Source: SIAQ01 sp963767835 (lineage in GTDB: Bacteria; Planctomycetota; Planctomycetia; Gemmatales; Gemmataceae). From it: DNA of 64,000 bases. Under the pieces are notes generated by a model. The model was not told the origin of the DNA. It searched no databases and was given only the letters and a program-made list of their open reading frames with translations. Shown in pieces: positions 55,075 to 63,306 of this stretch. The stretch's first letter is position 1. Each line of letters begins with the position of its first letter. The position numbers and the translations under genes were made by a program. The stretch spans positions 310,001 to 374,000 of the forward strand of contig CAVYFY010000002.1 in NCBI GenBank assembly GCA_963767835.1, in the 5' to 3' direction.

Positions 55075-56403
55075 ATGGCTTTTGTCCTCTTCATCCTGGT
55101 GAACGCCGCGCTGTTTATTCGGCCCGGCGAGATCGTGCCCGCCCTGCTGGGATGGGAAATCTATTTCTATGTGATCGTGGCGTGCCTGCTCGCATCGGCG
55201 CCGGACGTGCTCCGCACACTGGCGGGGCAAAGGCTCGACGCCCAGCCGATCACGCTGTGCGTCTTCGGACTGCTGATCGCGGTCCTGGTGCCGGCGCTCC
55301 TGGCCGGAGATATGGCCGAGGCCTGGCGCACCGGATTTTACTTCGCTAAAGTAATCGTCTACTATCTGCTCTTCGTGAGCCTGGTGACGACGCCAACGCG
55401 CTTGCGGATTTTGCTGATCTCGATCCTGGCGTTCTGCGGCGTGGTTACGGCGCTGGCGGTGCTCCGTTATCACGATGTAATCCAGCTCACGACTATCCAG
55501 GCGCTGGATGACAGCGCCAGCGGCGCCTACGGCGATACCATCATCATTCAACGCTTGCAAGGGACCGGCATCTTTCAAGATCCCAACGAGCTGTGTGTGC
55601 TTCTCTCGGCAATGCTGCCGTTGTGCCTGTATTTCCTGATCGCTTCGCGCAATATTTTCGGGAAAGTCGCTTGCACCGCGTTGGTGCCGCTCTTCGGCTA
55701 TGCGGTCCATCTGACGCAATCGCGGGGCGGGTTCATCGCGTTTTTAGGGGGATTGGCGGTGCTGTTGTGGATTCGGCTCGGATGGCGCAAGACCGCGATT
55801 CTTGGGGTGGTAGCCTTTCCATTGCTTTTTTTCGTATTCGCGGGCCGGCAGACCGAAATCAGCACCTCGACGGGAACCGCCCAGACGCGTTTCGAATTGT
55901 GGCGCGACTGGCTCATGACGTTCCGCGACAACGCGCTATTCGGGCAGGGGATGATGCTGCCGAAGGAGGAGGGGCTGGAGCCGCTCCGGCCGGATGTGGA
56001 ATCCGTGCTCGTGGCCCATAATTCTTTCCTGCAAGCGTTCGCCGACCTCGGCCTGCTGGGCGGCTGCCTGCTGGCGGGGGCGTTTTTCACGGCGATCTGG
56101 TCGCTTTATCGCTGGGGGTCGCGCAATCGTTTGCTCCTCGATCCGGAGTTGCTTGCCCTGCAGCCGTATTTGCTCGCCGGCATCGCGGCGTATGTTCTCG
56201 GCATGATGACGCTGTCGATCGGCTATCTCGTGCCGACTTACATGATGCTGGCGATATCGGTGGCGTACGCGCAGATGGCCGGCCGAGTATGCCTGCTGCC
56301 GCCGACGCCGTTGCGCTTTGATATTCCGCATCTTGGGCGCATGGCTGCCGCCGGCGCCGGCGTCATGGCATGCATCTACGTGTTCGTGAAGTTCCTGGCG
56401 TGA
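55075..56403 (+). CDS. O-antigen ligase/polymerase-like membrane protein
   Basis: 442 residues from the ATG at 55075; earlier codons in frame lie in the repeat. About eleven TM helices and a large loop with G-Q-G-M-M-L-P-K-E-E-G and A-H-N-S-F-L-Q-A-F-A-D-L-G-L-L-G, the conserved H-N-S/T region of the WaaL/Wzy family. Polymerises or ligates the lipid-linked glycan at the outer face of the inner membrane. Its presence beside an ABC exporter is mixed: the locus has Wzm/Wzt (ABC route) rather than a Wzx flippase. Confidence 0.88.
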   Translation: MAFVLFILVNAALFIRPGEIVPALLGWEIYFYVIVACLLASAPDVLRTLAGQRLDAQPITLCVFGLLIAVLVPALLAGDMAEAWRTGFYFAKVIVYYLLFVSLVTTPTRLRILLISILAFCGVVTALAVLRYHDVIQLTTIQALDDSASGAYGDTIIIQRLQGTGIFQDPNELCVLLSAMLPLCLYFLIASRNIFGKVACTALVPLFGYAVHLTQSRGGFIAFLGGLAVLLWIRLGWRKTAILGVVAFPLLFFVFAGRQTEISTSTGTAQTRFELWRDWLMTFRDNALFGQGMMLPKEEGLEPLRPDVESVLVAHNSFLQAFADLGLLGGCLLAGAFFTAIWSLYRWGSRNRLLLDPELLALQPYLLAGIAAYVLGMMTLSIGYLVPTYMMLAISVAYAQMAGRVCLLPPTPLRFDIPHLGRMAAAGAGVMACIYVFVKFLA

Positions 56404-56466
56404 GCGTTTGGTTCACGTGGAAATCGGTCTGGCGTCAACGTTGCTGGAATTGATATCCTACCTTGC

Positions 56467-57327
56467 ATGCCACCGCAAACTTCGGAAACAACGACGGTGA
56501 TCCGGCCCCCTGCCGGCTGGCAGCTCATCAACTTTGCCGAGCTGTGGCACGCGCGCGATCTGCTCTACTTCCTGGCCTGGCGCGATGTCAAGGTGCGTTA
56601 CAAGCAAACGCTGCTCGGCATTGCCTGGGCCGTGCTGCAACCGGCGATGATGATGCTCATCTTTTACGTCATCTTCTTCGTGGTGGCCCAGACGTACAAG
56701 AATGAAGACGAAATGCCCTACCCGCTATTCGTGTTCTCGGCGCTGTTGCCGTGGAGCTTCTTTGCGACGGCCATCAGCAGCGCGGGCAACAGCGTGGTCG
56801 GCTCGGAACGGCTCATCACGAAAATCTACTTCCCGCGCCTGGCCGTCCCCTTCGCCGCCGTCGGCGCCGCCATCGTCGATTTCTGCGTCGCCATGCCGCT
56901 TTTGATCGTCCTGTTCGTGTGCTACGGCAAATGCCCGGGCTGGAGCGTTTTGCTCGCGCCGGTGATCTTCTTCCTGCTGGTTTTGTCGGCTGCGGGCGTC
57001 GGCACACTGCTGGCGGCGCTCAATGTCGCCTATAGGGATTTTCGCTATATCATCCCGTTCCTCGTGCAGCTCTGGATGTATGCGACCCCCACGATCTATT
57101 TCGATCTCTCCGGGCCGATCAATCCGGGCTCGCGGTTCGGCTGGGTGAAGCAGCTCTTGCCGCTCAATCCGCTGACGGGGCTCATCGCGTCGTTTCGGGC
57201 CGTGCTGTTGGATCAAGAGATTCCCGTGCGCGATCTTTGCTTTTCCGCCGCGATGGCGCTGGTGTTTTTCTTCGTGGGCTGCTTTTATTTCCGCCGCGTG
57301 GAGGATTCGTTCGCCGACGTGATCTGA
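56467..57327 (+). CDS. Polysaccharide ABC exporter permease (Wzm-like)
   Basis: 286 residues, ABC-2 type. Six TM helices; the N-terminal amphipathic interface sequence (L-W-H-A-R-D-L-L-Y-F-L-A-W-R-D-V-K-V-R-Y-K) and L-G-I-A-W-A-V-L-Q-P are typical of Wzm/TagG. It ends 77 bases before its ATPase. Exports undecaprenyl-linked glycan with the Wzt partner. Confidence 0.92.
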   Translation: MPPQTSETTTVIRPPAGWQLINFAELWHARDLLYFLAWRDVKVRYKQTLLGIAWAVLQPAMMMLIFYVIFFVVAQTYKNEDEMPYPLFVFSALLPWSFFATAISSAGNSVVGSERLITKIYFPRLAVPFAAVGAAIVDFCVAMPLLIVLFVCYGKCPGWSVLLAPVIFFLLVLSAAGVGTLLAALNVAYRDFRYIIPFLVQLWMYATPTIYFDLSGPINPGSRFGWVKQLLPLNPLTGLIASFRAVLLDQEIPVRDLCFSAAMALVFFFVGCFYFRRVEDSFADVI

Positions 57328-57335
57328 ATCTTGTC

Positions 57336-57385
57336 CCCGTTTAGCGTTCGCAGAGAACGATCGTCCGCAGTGAACGCTAAACGGG
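57336..57385. repeat. Inverted repeat, TTTAGCGTTCGC family
   Basis: Perfect 14-bp arms 57336-57349 and 57372-57385 (CCCGTTTAGCGTTC), loop 22 bases. Second copy of the family at 38903-38936. Lies between the permease stop and the ATPase start. Confidence 0.85.
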
Positions 57386-57404
57386 ATCCCAACATGGACC
57401 CCGC

Positions 57405-58427
57405 ATGACTGCCGTCCTCACTATCAACAACCTGGCAAAATGCTATCGCGTGCAATCGACCGGCAAATCGCGGTCGGCGTACGGCTATCGCACGCTGCGC
57501 GATGATTTGATGAACCTGGCCAAGACGCCGCTGCGCTGGTTTGGCAACGCCGCCGCGCCGACCGTCGAGGATTTCTGGGCCCTGCGCGATGTCTCCTTCG
57601 AGCTCCAGCGCGGCGACGTGCTCGGCGTCATCGGGCACAATGGCGCCGGCAAATCGACCCTCCTCAAAATCCTCTCGCGCATCACCAAGCCCACCGCCGG
57701 CGAAGCTCGACTGCATGGCCGCGTCGGCAGCCTGCTCGAAGTCGGCACCGGATTTCATCCCGAGCTGACCGGCCGCGAAAATATCTTCCTGAACGGCGCC
57801 ATCCTCGGCATGCGCCGGCATGAGATTCTCCAGAAATTCGACCAGATCGTCGATTTCGCCGAGATCGAGACGTTCCTCGACACACCGGTCAAGCGCTATT
57901 CCAGCGGCATGTACGTTCGGCTGGCGTTCGCGGTCGCCGCCCATCTGGAGCCTGAGATTTTGATTGTCGATGAGGTGCTGGCGGTGGGCGATCTGTCGTT
58001 TCAGCGCAAATGCATGGGCCGCATGCGTGAGGTGGGCCGCTCGGGCACGACGATTCTGTTCGTGAGCCACAACATGGCCGCCATCGAGGCGCTGTGCACG
58101 CGCGGTATACTCCTGGATCATGGCCGGGTGGCGCTGGACGGCGGCGTGCGCGAATTGGTGCAGGAGTATCATCGCCGCGTGCTCTCGTCGTATTCGGGCG
58201 GCAGCGCGAATCTGACCGAGCTGGATAGTCCGATGCGGATCGAGAAAATCTTTCGCTCGGCAACGTTGTTGGACGAGCAGGGGGAGCCGGCCAATTTCTT
58301 GCCGGTGGGGGGCGCTTTCACGTTCGGCTCGTTCTCGACGTGCCGACGCCGGTGGAATCGCCGTCGATCACGATCGGCATCGACGACAATCTTGGCCAGC
58401 GGATTCTCAGTTTGCACACGCCGTTGA
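57405..58427 (+). CDS. Polysaccharide ABC exporter ATPase (Wzt-like), main part (frameshifted)
   Basis: Complete nucleotide-binding domain: Walker A G-H-N-G-A-G-K-S-T-L-L near residues 75-85, signature Y-S-S-G-M-Y-V-R-L, Walker B I-L-I-V-D-E-V-L-A-V-G-D, switch His V-S-H-N-M. The start at 57405 is 20 bases after the hairpin. Coding sense ends near 58324, where one T is missing (A-F-T-F-R-L-V-L-D-V expected). Past this the C-terminal domain follows; see next entry. Confidence 0.92.
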   Translation: MTAVLTINNLAKCYRVQSTGKSRSAYGYRTLRDDLMNLAKTPLRWFGNAAAPTVEDFWALRDVSFELQRGDVLGVIGHNGAGKSTLLKILSRITKPTAGEARLHGRVGSLLEVGTGFHPELTGRENIFLNGAILGMRRHEILQKFDQIVDFAEIETFLDTPVKRYSSGMYVRLAFAVAAHLEPEILIVDEVLAVGDLSFQRKCMGRMREVGRSGTTILFVSHNMAAIEALCTRGILLDHGRVALDGGVRELVQEYHRRVLSSYSGGSANLTELDSPMRIEKIFRSATLLDEQGEPANFLPVGGAFTFGSFSTCRRRWNRRRSRSASTTILASGFSVCTRR

Positions 58428-58672
58428 CCAATCCGGTGCTGCCTCGCTTGCAGCAACCCGGCGTCCTGGAATGCGTCGTCGAGCAATTCCCGCTGGCGCC
58501 CGGCGATTACTGGGTCAAGCTCGGCCTATCCGCCGGCCCGGATGAGCTTGACGAGATTGAGCGCGTGATGCGGTTCACCGTGACGGAGGGGGAAGTATTC
58601 GGCCAGGGGCGAGGCCATCATCACGGGCTGTGCATCGCCCCGTCGCGCTGGAATTTTCAGGTGGCGCCATGA
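58325..58672 (+). CDS. Wzt C-terminal glycan-binding domain, same gene
   Basis: About 115 residues of beta-sandwich (I-T-I-G-I-D-D-N-L-G-Q-R-I-L-S, Y-W-V-K-L-G-L-S-A-G-P), as in the Wzt C-terminal domain, which recognises the non-reducing end of the finished glycan. Restored Wzt is about 422 residues. Its stop overlaps the ATG of the glycosyltransferase (ATGA). Confidence 0.8.
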   Translation, partial: RLVLDVPTPVESPSITIGIDDNLGQRILSLHTPLTNPVLPRLQQPGVLECVVEQFPLAPGDYWVKLGLSAGPDELDEIERVMRFTVTEGEVFGQGRGHHHGLCIAPSRWNFQVAP

Positions 58673-60051
58673 CCGACAAGCCCCTGGTCTCCGTGATCAT
58701 TCCTTGTTACAAGCAGGCCAATTACCTGCCCATGACGGTTGACAGCGTGCTGGCCCAGACCTATCCGAACGTCGAGGCCATCGTGGTCAATGACGGCTCT
58801 CCCGACGACACCGAGGCGGTGGCGCGGCGCTATGGCGAACGCATTCGCTACATCTGGCGGCCCAACGGCGGCATCTCCGCGGCGCACAACACCGGCATCG
58901 CCGAGGCCCGCGGCGCTTACCTCAAGTTCCTCGACTCCGATGATCTCCTCCACCCAGAGCAAATCGCCTGGCAGATGGACGCCCTCCTCGGCCGCGACAA
59001 TGCCGTGTCGTTCACCGGCTGCCGGCTGTTTCGCGACGGCGATCCCGAGCAGTACCTCGATCACATCCCGCCGGCGAAAGCGCTGCTGCCCGATCTTTTC
59101 CGCGGCGACTATGACTGGGGCAGCATCCTTTGTTACCTGTTCCCGCGCCGGCTGGTCGAAGCGGTCGGCGGGTTTGCGGAGGGAATCCATTACGCCGAGG
59201 ACTGGTTTTTCGCCTGCCAGGTCGGGCTGCTCGATCCAGAGTTCAAGCTCGATCCACGCATCGGCTGCTACTATCGGCAACGCCCCGGATCGGCAAGCGC
59301 CAACCGCCAAGGCTGGCTGCGGGCGCAGGCTCGATTGATCCTCAAACTGCACGATATCCTGCGCGAGCGCGGCCGGGCTGACTGGTTTGGCCAGGTGTTG
59401 CTCGAATTCGAACAGGGAACCTACGAAGGCATGGTCGCCCAGCGCATCGACGAGCGCGACCTGCTCGACGGCATGCTCCTGCGCATCCAGGAATTGCAGC
59501 AACGGCTCGGCACCTTCGGCAAGTACGGCTGGCGTTTTCGCCTGATGACGCGAATGCTGGGCTATGCGCGGGCGGAGCGGTTGCGCCGCCTTTCTCGTTC
59601 GCCTGCTGAAAATCCGGCCGCCCGAAACGCTCGATACCGCTTCCTGGAGGCACGGTTGATGGCGAGCTTCCCGTCGGTCAGCGTCATTGTGCCCGCTTAC
59701 AAAGCCAGCGGCATCATCGGCCGGGCCCTGGACGGCGTCTTCGCCCAGACGCACCTGCCGACTGAAATCATCGTGGTCGATGACGGTAGCCCCGATGATC
59801 TCGCGTCGGCGCTCGCCCGCTGGCAGGATGCGAACCAGCATTCCGACCGAACTCTCGTCCGGCTGCTCCGCAAGACCAACGGCGGGGCGGCCAGCGCGAC
59901 AACTTCGGCATCGATCACTCGACCGGAGAATGGATCGCGTTTCTCGATGCCGACGATTGTTGGACGCCCACCAATCTGGAACGGCAACTGGCGCTGTTGC
60001 AGCAACATTCCGAAGTCGGCATGTCCGTCAGCGATTATTGGATCGAGGTAG
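58669..60051 (+). CDS. Bifunctional GT2 glycosyltransferase, first domain and start of second (frameshifted)
   Basis: The ATG at 58669 overlaps the Wzt stop. First GT2 domain (residues 1-300): V-S-V-I-I-P-C-Y-K-Q, N-D-G-S-P-D-D-T, the D-x-D-like F-L-D-S-D-D-L-L. Then, without a stop, a second GT-A entry near 59659 (S-V-I-V-P-A-Y-K-A-S, V-D-D-G-S-P-D-D). A missing C near 59894 throws the second domain out of frame; the text to 60051 past that point is noise. A Shine-Dalgarno-like GGAGG before the internal ATG at 59659 leaves open two separate genes. Confidence 0.82.
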   Translation: MTDKPLVSVIIPCYKQANYLPMTVDSVLAQTYPNVEAIVVNDGSPDDTEAVARRYGERIRYIWRPNGGISAAHNTGIAEARGAYLKFLDSDDLLHPEQIAWQMDALLGRDNAVSFTGCRLFRDGDPEQYLDHIPPAKALLPDLFRGDYDWGSILCYLFPRRLVEAVGGFAEGIHYAEDWFFACQVGLLDPEFKLDPRIGCYYRQRPGSASANRQGWLRAQARLILKLHDILRERGRADWFGQVLLEFEQGTYEGMVAQRIDERDLLDGMLLRIQELQQRLGTFGKYGWRFRLMTRMLGYARAERLRRLSRSPAENPAARNARYRFLEARLMASFPSVSVIVPAYKASGIIGRALDGVFAQTHLPTEIIVVDDGSPDDLASALARWQDANQHSDRTLVRLLRKTNGGAASATTSASITRPENGSRFSMPTIVGRPPIWNGNWRCCSNIPKSACPSAIIGSR

Positions 60052-60590
60052 CCCGAACCGGCGCACGCCGTGCAGGGGACGCCATCCCGCCGCGCTTTCG
60101 CGACGCTGTCCTGCGCTTGAGCGGGGCCGAGGTCTTTCATGCGGCCCTGTGTATCCATACATCGACGGTGCTGGTGCGCCGCTCCGTGCTGGGGGAGGAT
60201 CGCTTCGACACATCGCTGCGCACGGCTGAGGACATCGATTTGTGGATTCGGCTCCTGCTGAAGACGCCGGCGTTGTTCTGCTTCGAAATGCTGACGACGG
60301 TGGTGATTCTCGAAAGCTCGCTGACCCACTCCGATACGGCCCGCGATTTCCCGAACATGCTGACGGTTCTCCAGCGCCATGCAGCGCTTTTGGGCCGCCG
60401 CGAGTTTCGCCACGAGGAGGCGCTCGTTTATCGCAACTGGGCGGCCGGCCACCTGGCCGCCGGTGATGCCCGCAAGGCGCTGTGGCCCGCCTGGCAACGC
60501 CTGCTGCGCCAGCCAGCGTCGCCACAGGCCTGGTGGATCGTCCTCAAGGCTGCTCTGTGGTCGTGTACCCGCGCGGGAACCAACCCATGA
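59895..60590 (+). CDS. GT2 glycosyltransferase, second domain (rest)
   Basis: Frame continuing the second GT2: D-N-F-G-I-D-H-S-T-G-E-W, I-A-F-L-D-A-D-D-C-W (the D-x-D motif), then S-T-V-L-V-R-R-S-V and A-E-D-I-D-L-W-I-R-L with the catalytic-base region E-D. The end overlaps the GT4 start by ATGA. Two GT2 modules in one chain usually add two different sugars. Confidence 0.82.
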   Translation, partial: RDNFGIDHSTGEWIAFLDADDCWTPTNLERQLALLQQHSEVGMSVSDYWIEVARTGARRAGDAIPPRFRDAVLRLSGAEVFHAALCIHTSTVLVRRSVLGEDRFDTSLRTAEDIDLWIRLLLKTPALFCFEMLTTVVILESSLTHSDTARDFPNMLTVLQRHAALLGRREFRHEEALVYRNWAAGHLAAGDARKALWPAWQRLLRQPASPQAWWIVLKAALWSCTRAGTNP

Positions 60591-61687
60591 CCGCACAAGC
60601 ATCCCAACCACGATTGCGCGTCGCCCATGTGACGCTTGGCCTCGATATCGGCGGGCAGGAACGCTTGCTGGTCGAGATGGCCCGGCATCGCGATGTCGCT
60701 CGCTTCGACTGGACCGTCGTCGTCCTCGGCGGGCGCGGCGTTTTGGCGGACGCACTGGAAGCCAGCGGGGTGCGCGTGGTGGCGCTCGCTGAGCCGGCGG
60801 GATTTCGCGTCGGATTGTGGCGGCGGCTGGCCCGAATGTTCCGCGCGGAACAATTCGATGTCGTCCACACGCACGACGATCGCCCGCTGATCTACGCCAT
60901 GCCGGCCGCCTGGTGGGCTGGCGTGCCGAGGCGCATCCACACGCAGCATCATGGCCGATTGCCGGGCATCAGCTGGCGGCAGGGATTGCTGATCCGGCGG
61001 GCGGCGCGTTGTGCCGAGCATTTCGTCTGTGTCTCGGCGGATAGCGCCCGCTACATGATCGAGCAGGGCATCGGCAAGGAGCGCGTGCGGACCATCCACA
61101 ACGGCATCGATTTGACGCGATTTTCATTCAAGGGACCGAGCGACGCTGGGCCGATCGTGACGGTGGCCCGGCTCAGCCCGGAGAAGGACGTGGCAAACTT
61201 GCTGCGCGCCGCCGCGCGCGTGCTTGCCGAGCAGCGATCGGCGCGCTTCGAGATCGCCGGCGCTGGCCCTTGTCGCAGTGAATTGCTTGAGCTCAGCGCA
61301 GAATTGAATCTGGCCGAGCATGTGATCTTCCACGGTGAGGTGCGCGACATCCCGGCCCTGTTGACGCGCGCCCGGCTATTTGTCCTGCCGTCGCAAACGG
61401 AGGGAATCTCGCTGACGCTGCTGGAAGCGATGGCGCGCGGGTTGCCGTCTGTCGCGACCGAAGTCGGCGGCACGCCCGAAGTTGTCGAGCCTGGTGTTAG
61501 CGGAATGCTCGTGCCGGCGCGCGATCCGGACGCGCTGGCACAAGCGATCCTCGCAATTTTCGCCGACCGAGAACGTGGCCGGCAGATGGGGCGGGCGGGC
61601 CGGACGCGTGTGGAAAATTGCTTTGACATCCGCACAATGACGAAACAGTATGAAGCCCTGTACGCCCCTCTCCCCTCTCCCCTGTAA
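60587..61687 (+). CDS. GT4 glycosyltransferase
   Basis: 366 residues from the ATG at 60587; the stop of the previous gene overlaps it. GT-B fold: G-L-D-I-G-G-Q-E-R in the N-terminal lobe, H-T-H-D-D, V-S-A-D-S-A, V-A-R-L-S-P-E-K-D, F-V-L-P-S-Q-T-E-G-I-S-L-T-L-L-E-A-M-A with the E-x7-E motif, then G-G-T-P-E-V-V. The final seven residues (A-P-L-P-S-P-L) and the stop TAA come from the left arm of the repeat at 61665. Confidence 0.92.
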   Translation: MTAQASQPRLRVAHVTLGLDIGGQERLLVEMARHRDVARFDWTVVVLGGRGVLADALEASGVRVVALAEPAGFRVGLWRRLARMFRAEQFDVVHTHDDRPLIYAMPAAWWAGVPRRIHTQHHGRLPGISWRQGLLIRRAARCAEHFVCVSADSARYMIEQGIGKERVRTIHNGIDLTRFSFKGPSDAGPIVTVARLSPEKDVANLLRAAARVLAEQRSARFEIAGAGPCRSELLELSAELNLAEHVIFHGEVRDIPALLTRARLFVLPSQTEGISLTLLEAMARGLPSVATEVGGTPEVVEPGVSGMLVPARDPDALAQAILAIFADRERGRQMGRAGRTRVENCFDIRTMTKQYEALYAPLPSPL

Positions 61688-61810
61688 TCGGGGGAGAGGG
61701 GCCGGGGGTGAGGGGGCATAGAATCATCGGAGGCGTTTCGTTTTTTGCGAGGGATACCGACCCCCTCACCCCCCCCGGCCCCTCTCCCCCGATTACAGGG
61801 GAGAGGGGAG
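61665..61810. repeat. Long (about 50-bp arms) inverted repeat linking two GT4 genes
   Basis: Arms about 61667-61716 and 61761-61809, made of GGGGAGAGGGG and CCGGGGGTGAGGGGG units around the core GTAATCGGGGGAG. A loop of about 44 bases includes T6-7. The left arm holds the stop of the first GT4; the right arm ends with GGGGAGG, the Shine-Dalgarno sequence of the next gene. One of the longest palindromes in the window. Confidence 0.93.
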
Positions 61811-61818
61811 GCATCCCT

Positions 61819-63030
61819 ATGCACGTCGCAATCATTGACGGCGATGTTTCCTATCCCGCGACCTCGGGCAAACGGCTGCGCACGCTCAACCTCATGCTGC
61901 AGGTCGCCAAACGCCATCAGATCACCTACATCGGCCGTTGCGCCGCCGACTCCGAGGAAGCGCGATCGGCCCCCGCTTTCTTGCGTGCGCATGGCATCGA
62001 GCCGATCATCGTGCACCATCCGGTGGCGCAAAAGTCCGGCCTGGCGTTCTATGCCCGCCTGGCTGCGAACCTGTTGTCGCCGTTGCCGTACTCGGTTACG
62101 TCGCATCAAAGCGTCCCGATGGAATACGCCATAAGCGAATGCGGAGACAAACAGCACGTCGATGTCTGGCAACTGGAATGGGCCGGCTACCTGCCGATGT
62201 TGGATTGGTTGTTGCCGGGGCCGCGTGTCATCATCGCTCATAATGTCGATACGCTCATCTGGCAGCGCTATTACGAGAACGAGGGCAACTTCCTGAAGAA
62301 GGCATATCTCAAGGCGCAATGGCGGAAATTTTGCCGGTTCGAGGAATTCACGTTTCGGGATGCGACACGCGTGGTTGCCGTCAGCGAAGAAGACGCCCGG
62401 CTCATTCGCGCCGATTTCGGGCAGCCGAACGTCGATGTCGTCGATAACGGCATCGATCGCGCGTATTTCGAGGGGGTCACCGGACAGCGCGATCCAAAGC
62501 AAATTCTCTTCCTGGGCTCGCTCGACTGGCGGCCGAATCAGGACGCGGTCGATTTGTTGTTGGAACGGATTTTTCCCGGGACGCGGCAATTGGAGCCGGG
62601 CGCGCAGCTGGTGATCGTGGGCCGGCATCCATCGGCGGGACTGATCGAGCGCATTCGGCAAACACCCAGTGTTGAATTGCATGCCGACGTTGCCGACGTG
62701 CGTCCATTTTTGGCCCAAAGCGGCGTGATGGCGGTGCCGCTGCGGATCGGCGGCGGTTCGCGCTTGAAAATCCTCGAAGCCCTCGCCTGCGGCTTGCCCG
62801 TCGTCTCCACGCGCATCGGCGCCGAGGGGTTGCTGCTCAAGCCGGGCGAGGATTACCTGCTGGCCGAGCCGGATACGATGGCCGACGCCCTGGTGCAGGC
62901 GATCCGCAATCCTGACGCCGTACAAGCGCTGGCACGGCACGGCCGGCAGATCGTGCTTGAGACGTACGACTGGGGCGTGCTCGCGCACAAGCTTGAAGCG
63001 ACGTGGCAGAAGAGCTTGATGCGCGCCTAG
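61819..63030 (+). CDS. GT4-like glycosyltransferase
   Basis: 403 residues from the ATG at 61819, using GGGGAGG at 61805-61811 (inside the repeat) as ribosome site; the longer frame to 61708 crosses the palindrome. GT-B type with N-terminal S-G-K-R-L-R-T, V-I-I-A-H-N-V-D-T, V-S-E-E-D-A-R, L-F-L-G-S-L-D-W-R-P-N-Q-D, V-P-L-R-I-G-G-G-S-R-L-K-I-L-E-A-L-A-C-G-L-P-V-V-S-T. Of the sort that adds late residues in exopolysaccharide units. Confidence 0.9.
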   Translation: MHVAIIDGDVSYPATSGKRLRTLNLMLQVAKRHQITYIGRCAADSEEARSAPAFLRAHGIEPIIVHHPVAQKSGLAFYARLAANLLSPLPYSVTSHQSVPMEYAISECGDKQHVDVWQLEWAGYLPMLDWLLPGPRVIIAHNVDTLIWQRYYENEGNFLKKAYLKAQWRKFCRFEEFTFRDATRVVAVSEEDARLIRADFGQPNVDVVDNGIDRAYFEGVTGQRDPKQILFLGSLDWRPNQDAVDLLLERIFPGTRQLEPGAQLVIVGRHPSAGLIERIRQTPSVELHADVADVRPFLAQSGVMAVPLRIGGGSRLKILEALACGLPVVSTRIGAEGLLLKPGEDYLLAEPDTMADALVQAIRNPDAVQALARHGRQIVLETYDWGVLAHKLEATWQKSLMRA

Positions 63031-63044
63031 CGATTACGCGAGCG

Positions 63045-63213
63045 CTAAGCATCGTTGGATAAATAACTACCCGATACCCCTCCACAACAGTCGTTGATTG
63101 TAGGGTGGGTCGAGCAACGCGAGGCCCACCGTCCCCGCGGCGATGGTGGGCCTCGCGTTGCTCGACCCACCCTACAAAGCCGCCCAATTCGGGAAGTTAT
63201 TTATCGAGCGTTA
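63045..63213. repeat. Composite palindrome C (same outer arms, inner GTAGGGTGGGTCGAGC hairpin)
   Basis: Inner hairpin: perfect 31-bp arms 63101-63131 and 63146-63176, 14-base loop. Outer arms: left near 63048-63075 (CTAAG, then GATAAATAACTACCCGA), right 63189-63213 (TCGGGAAGTTATTTATCGAG). It sits between the last GT4 and the methyltransferase. Confidence 0.9.
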
Positions 63214-63306
63214 CGAAACGGCAAGCGGAAAATGGACTTGATTCTTTGGCTCGCACCGGATAACTGCCAGTTTGCGCATGATGCGCAGGCGTGCATGGAG
63301 GCACCA

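Noticed and set aside
61051..62988. 645-codon minus-strand ORF
   Set aside because: Antisense to two glycosyltransferases; high G+C at the third codon position keeps the opposite frame open, and no domain is recognisable.
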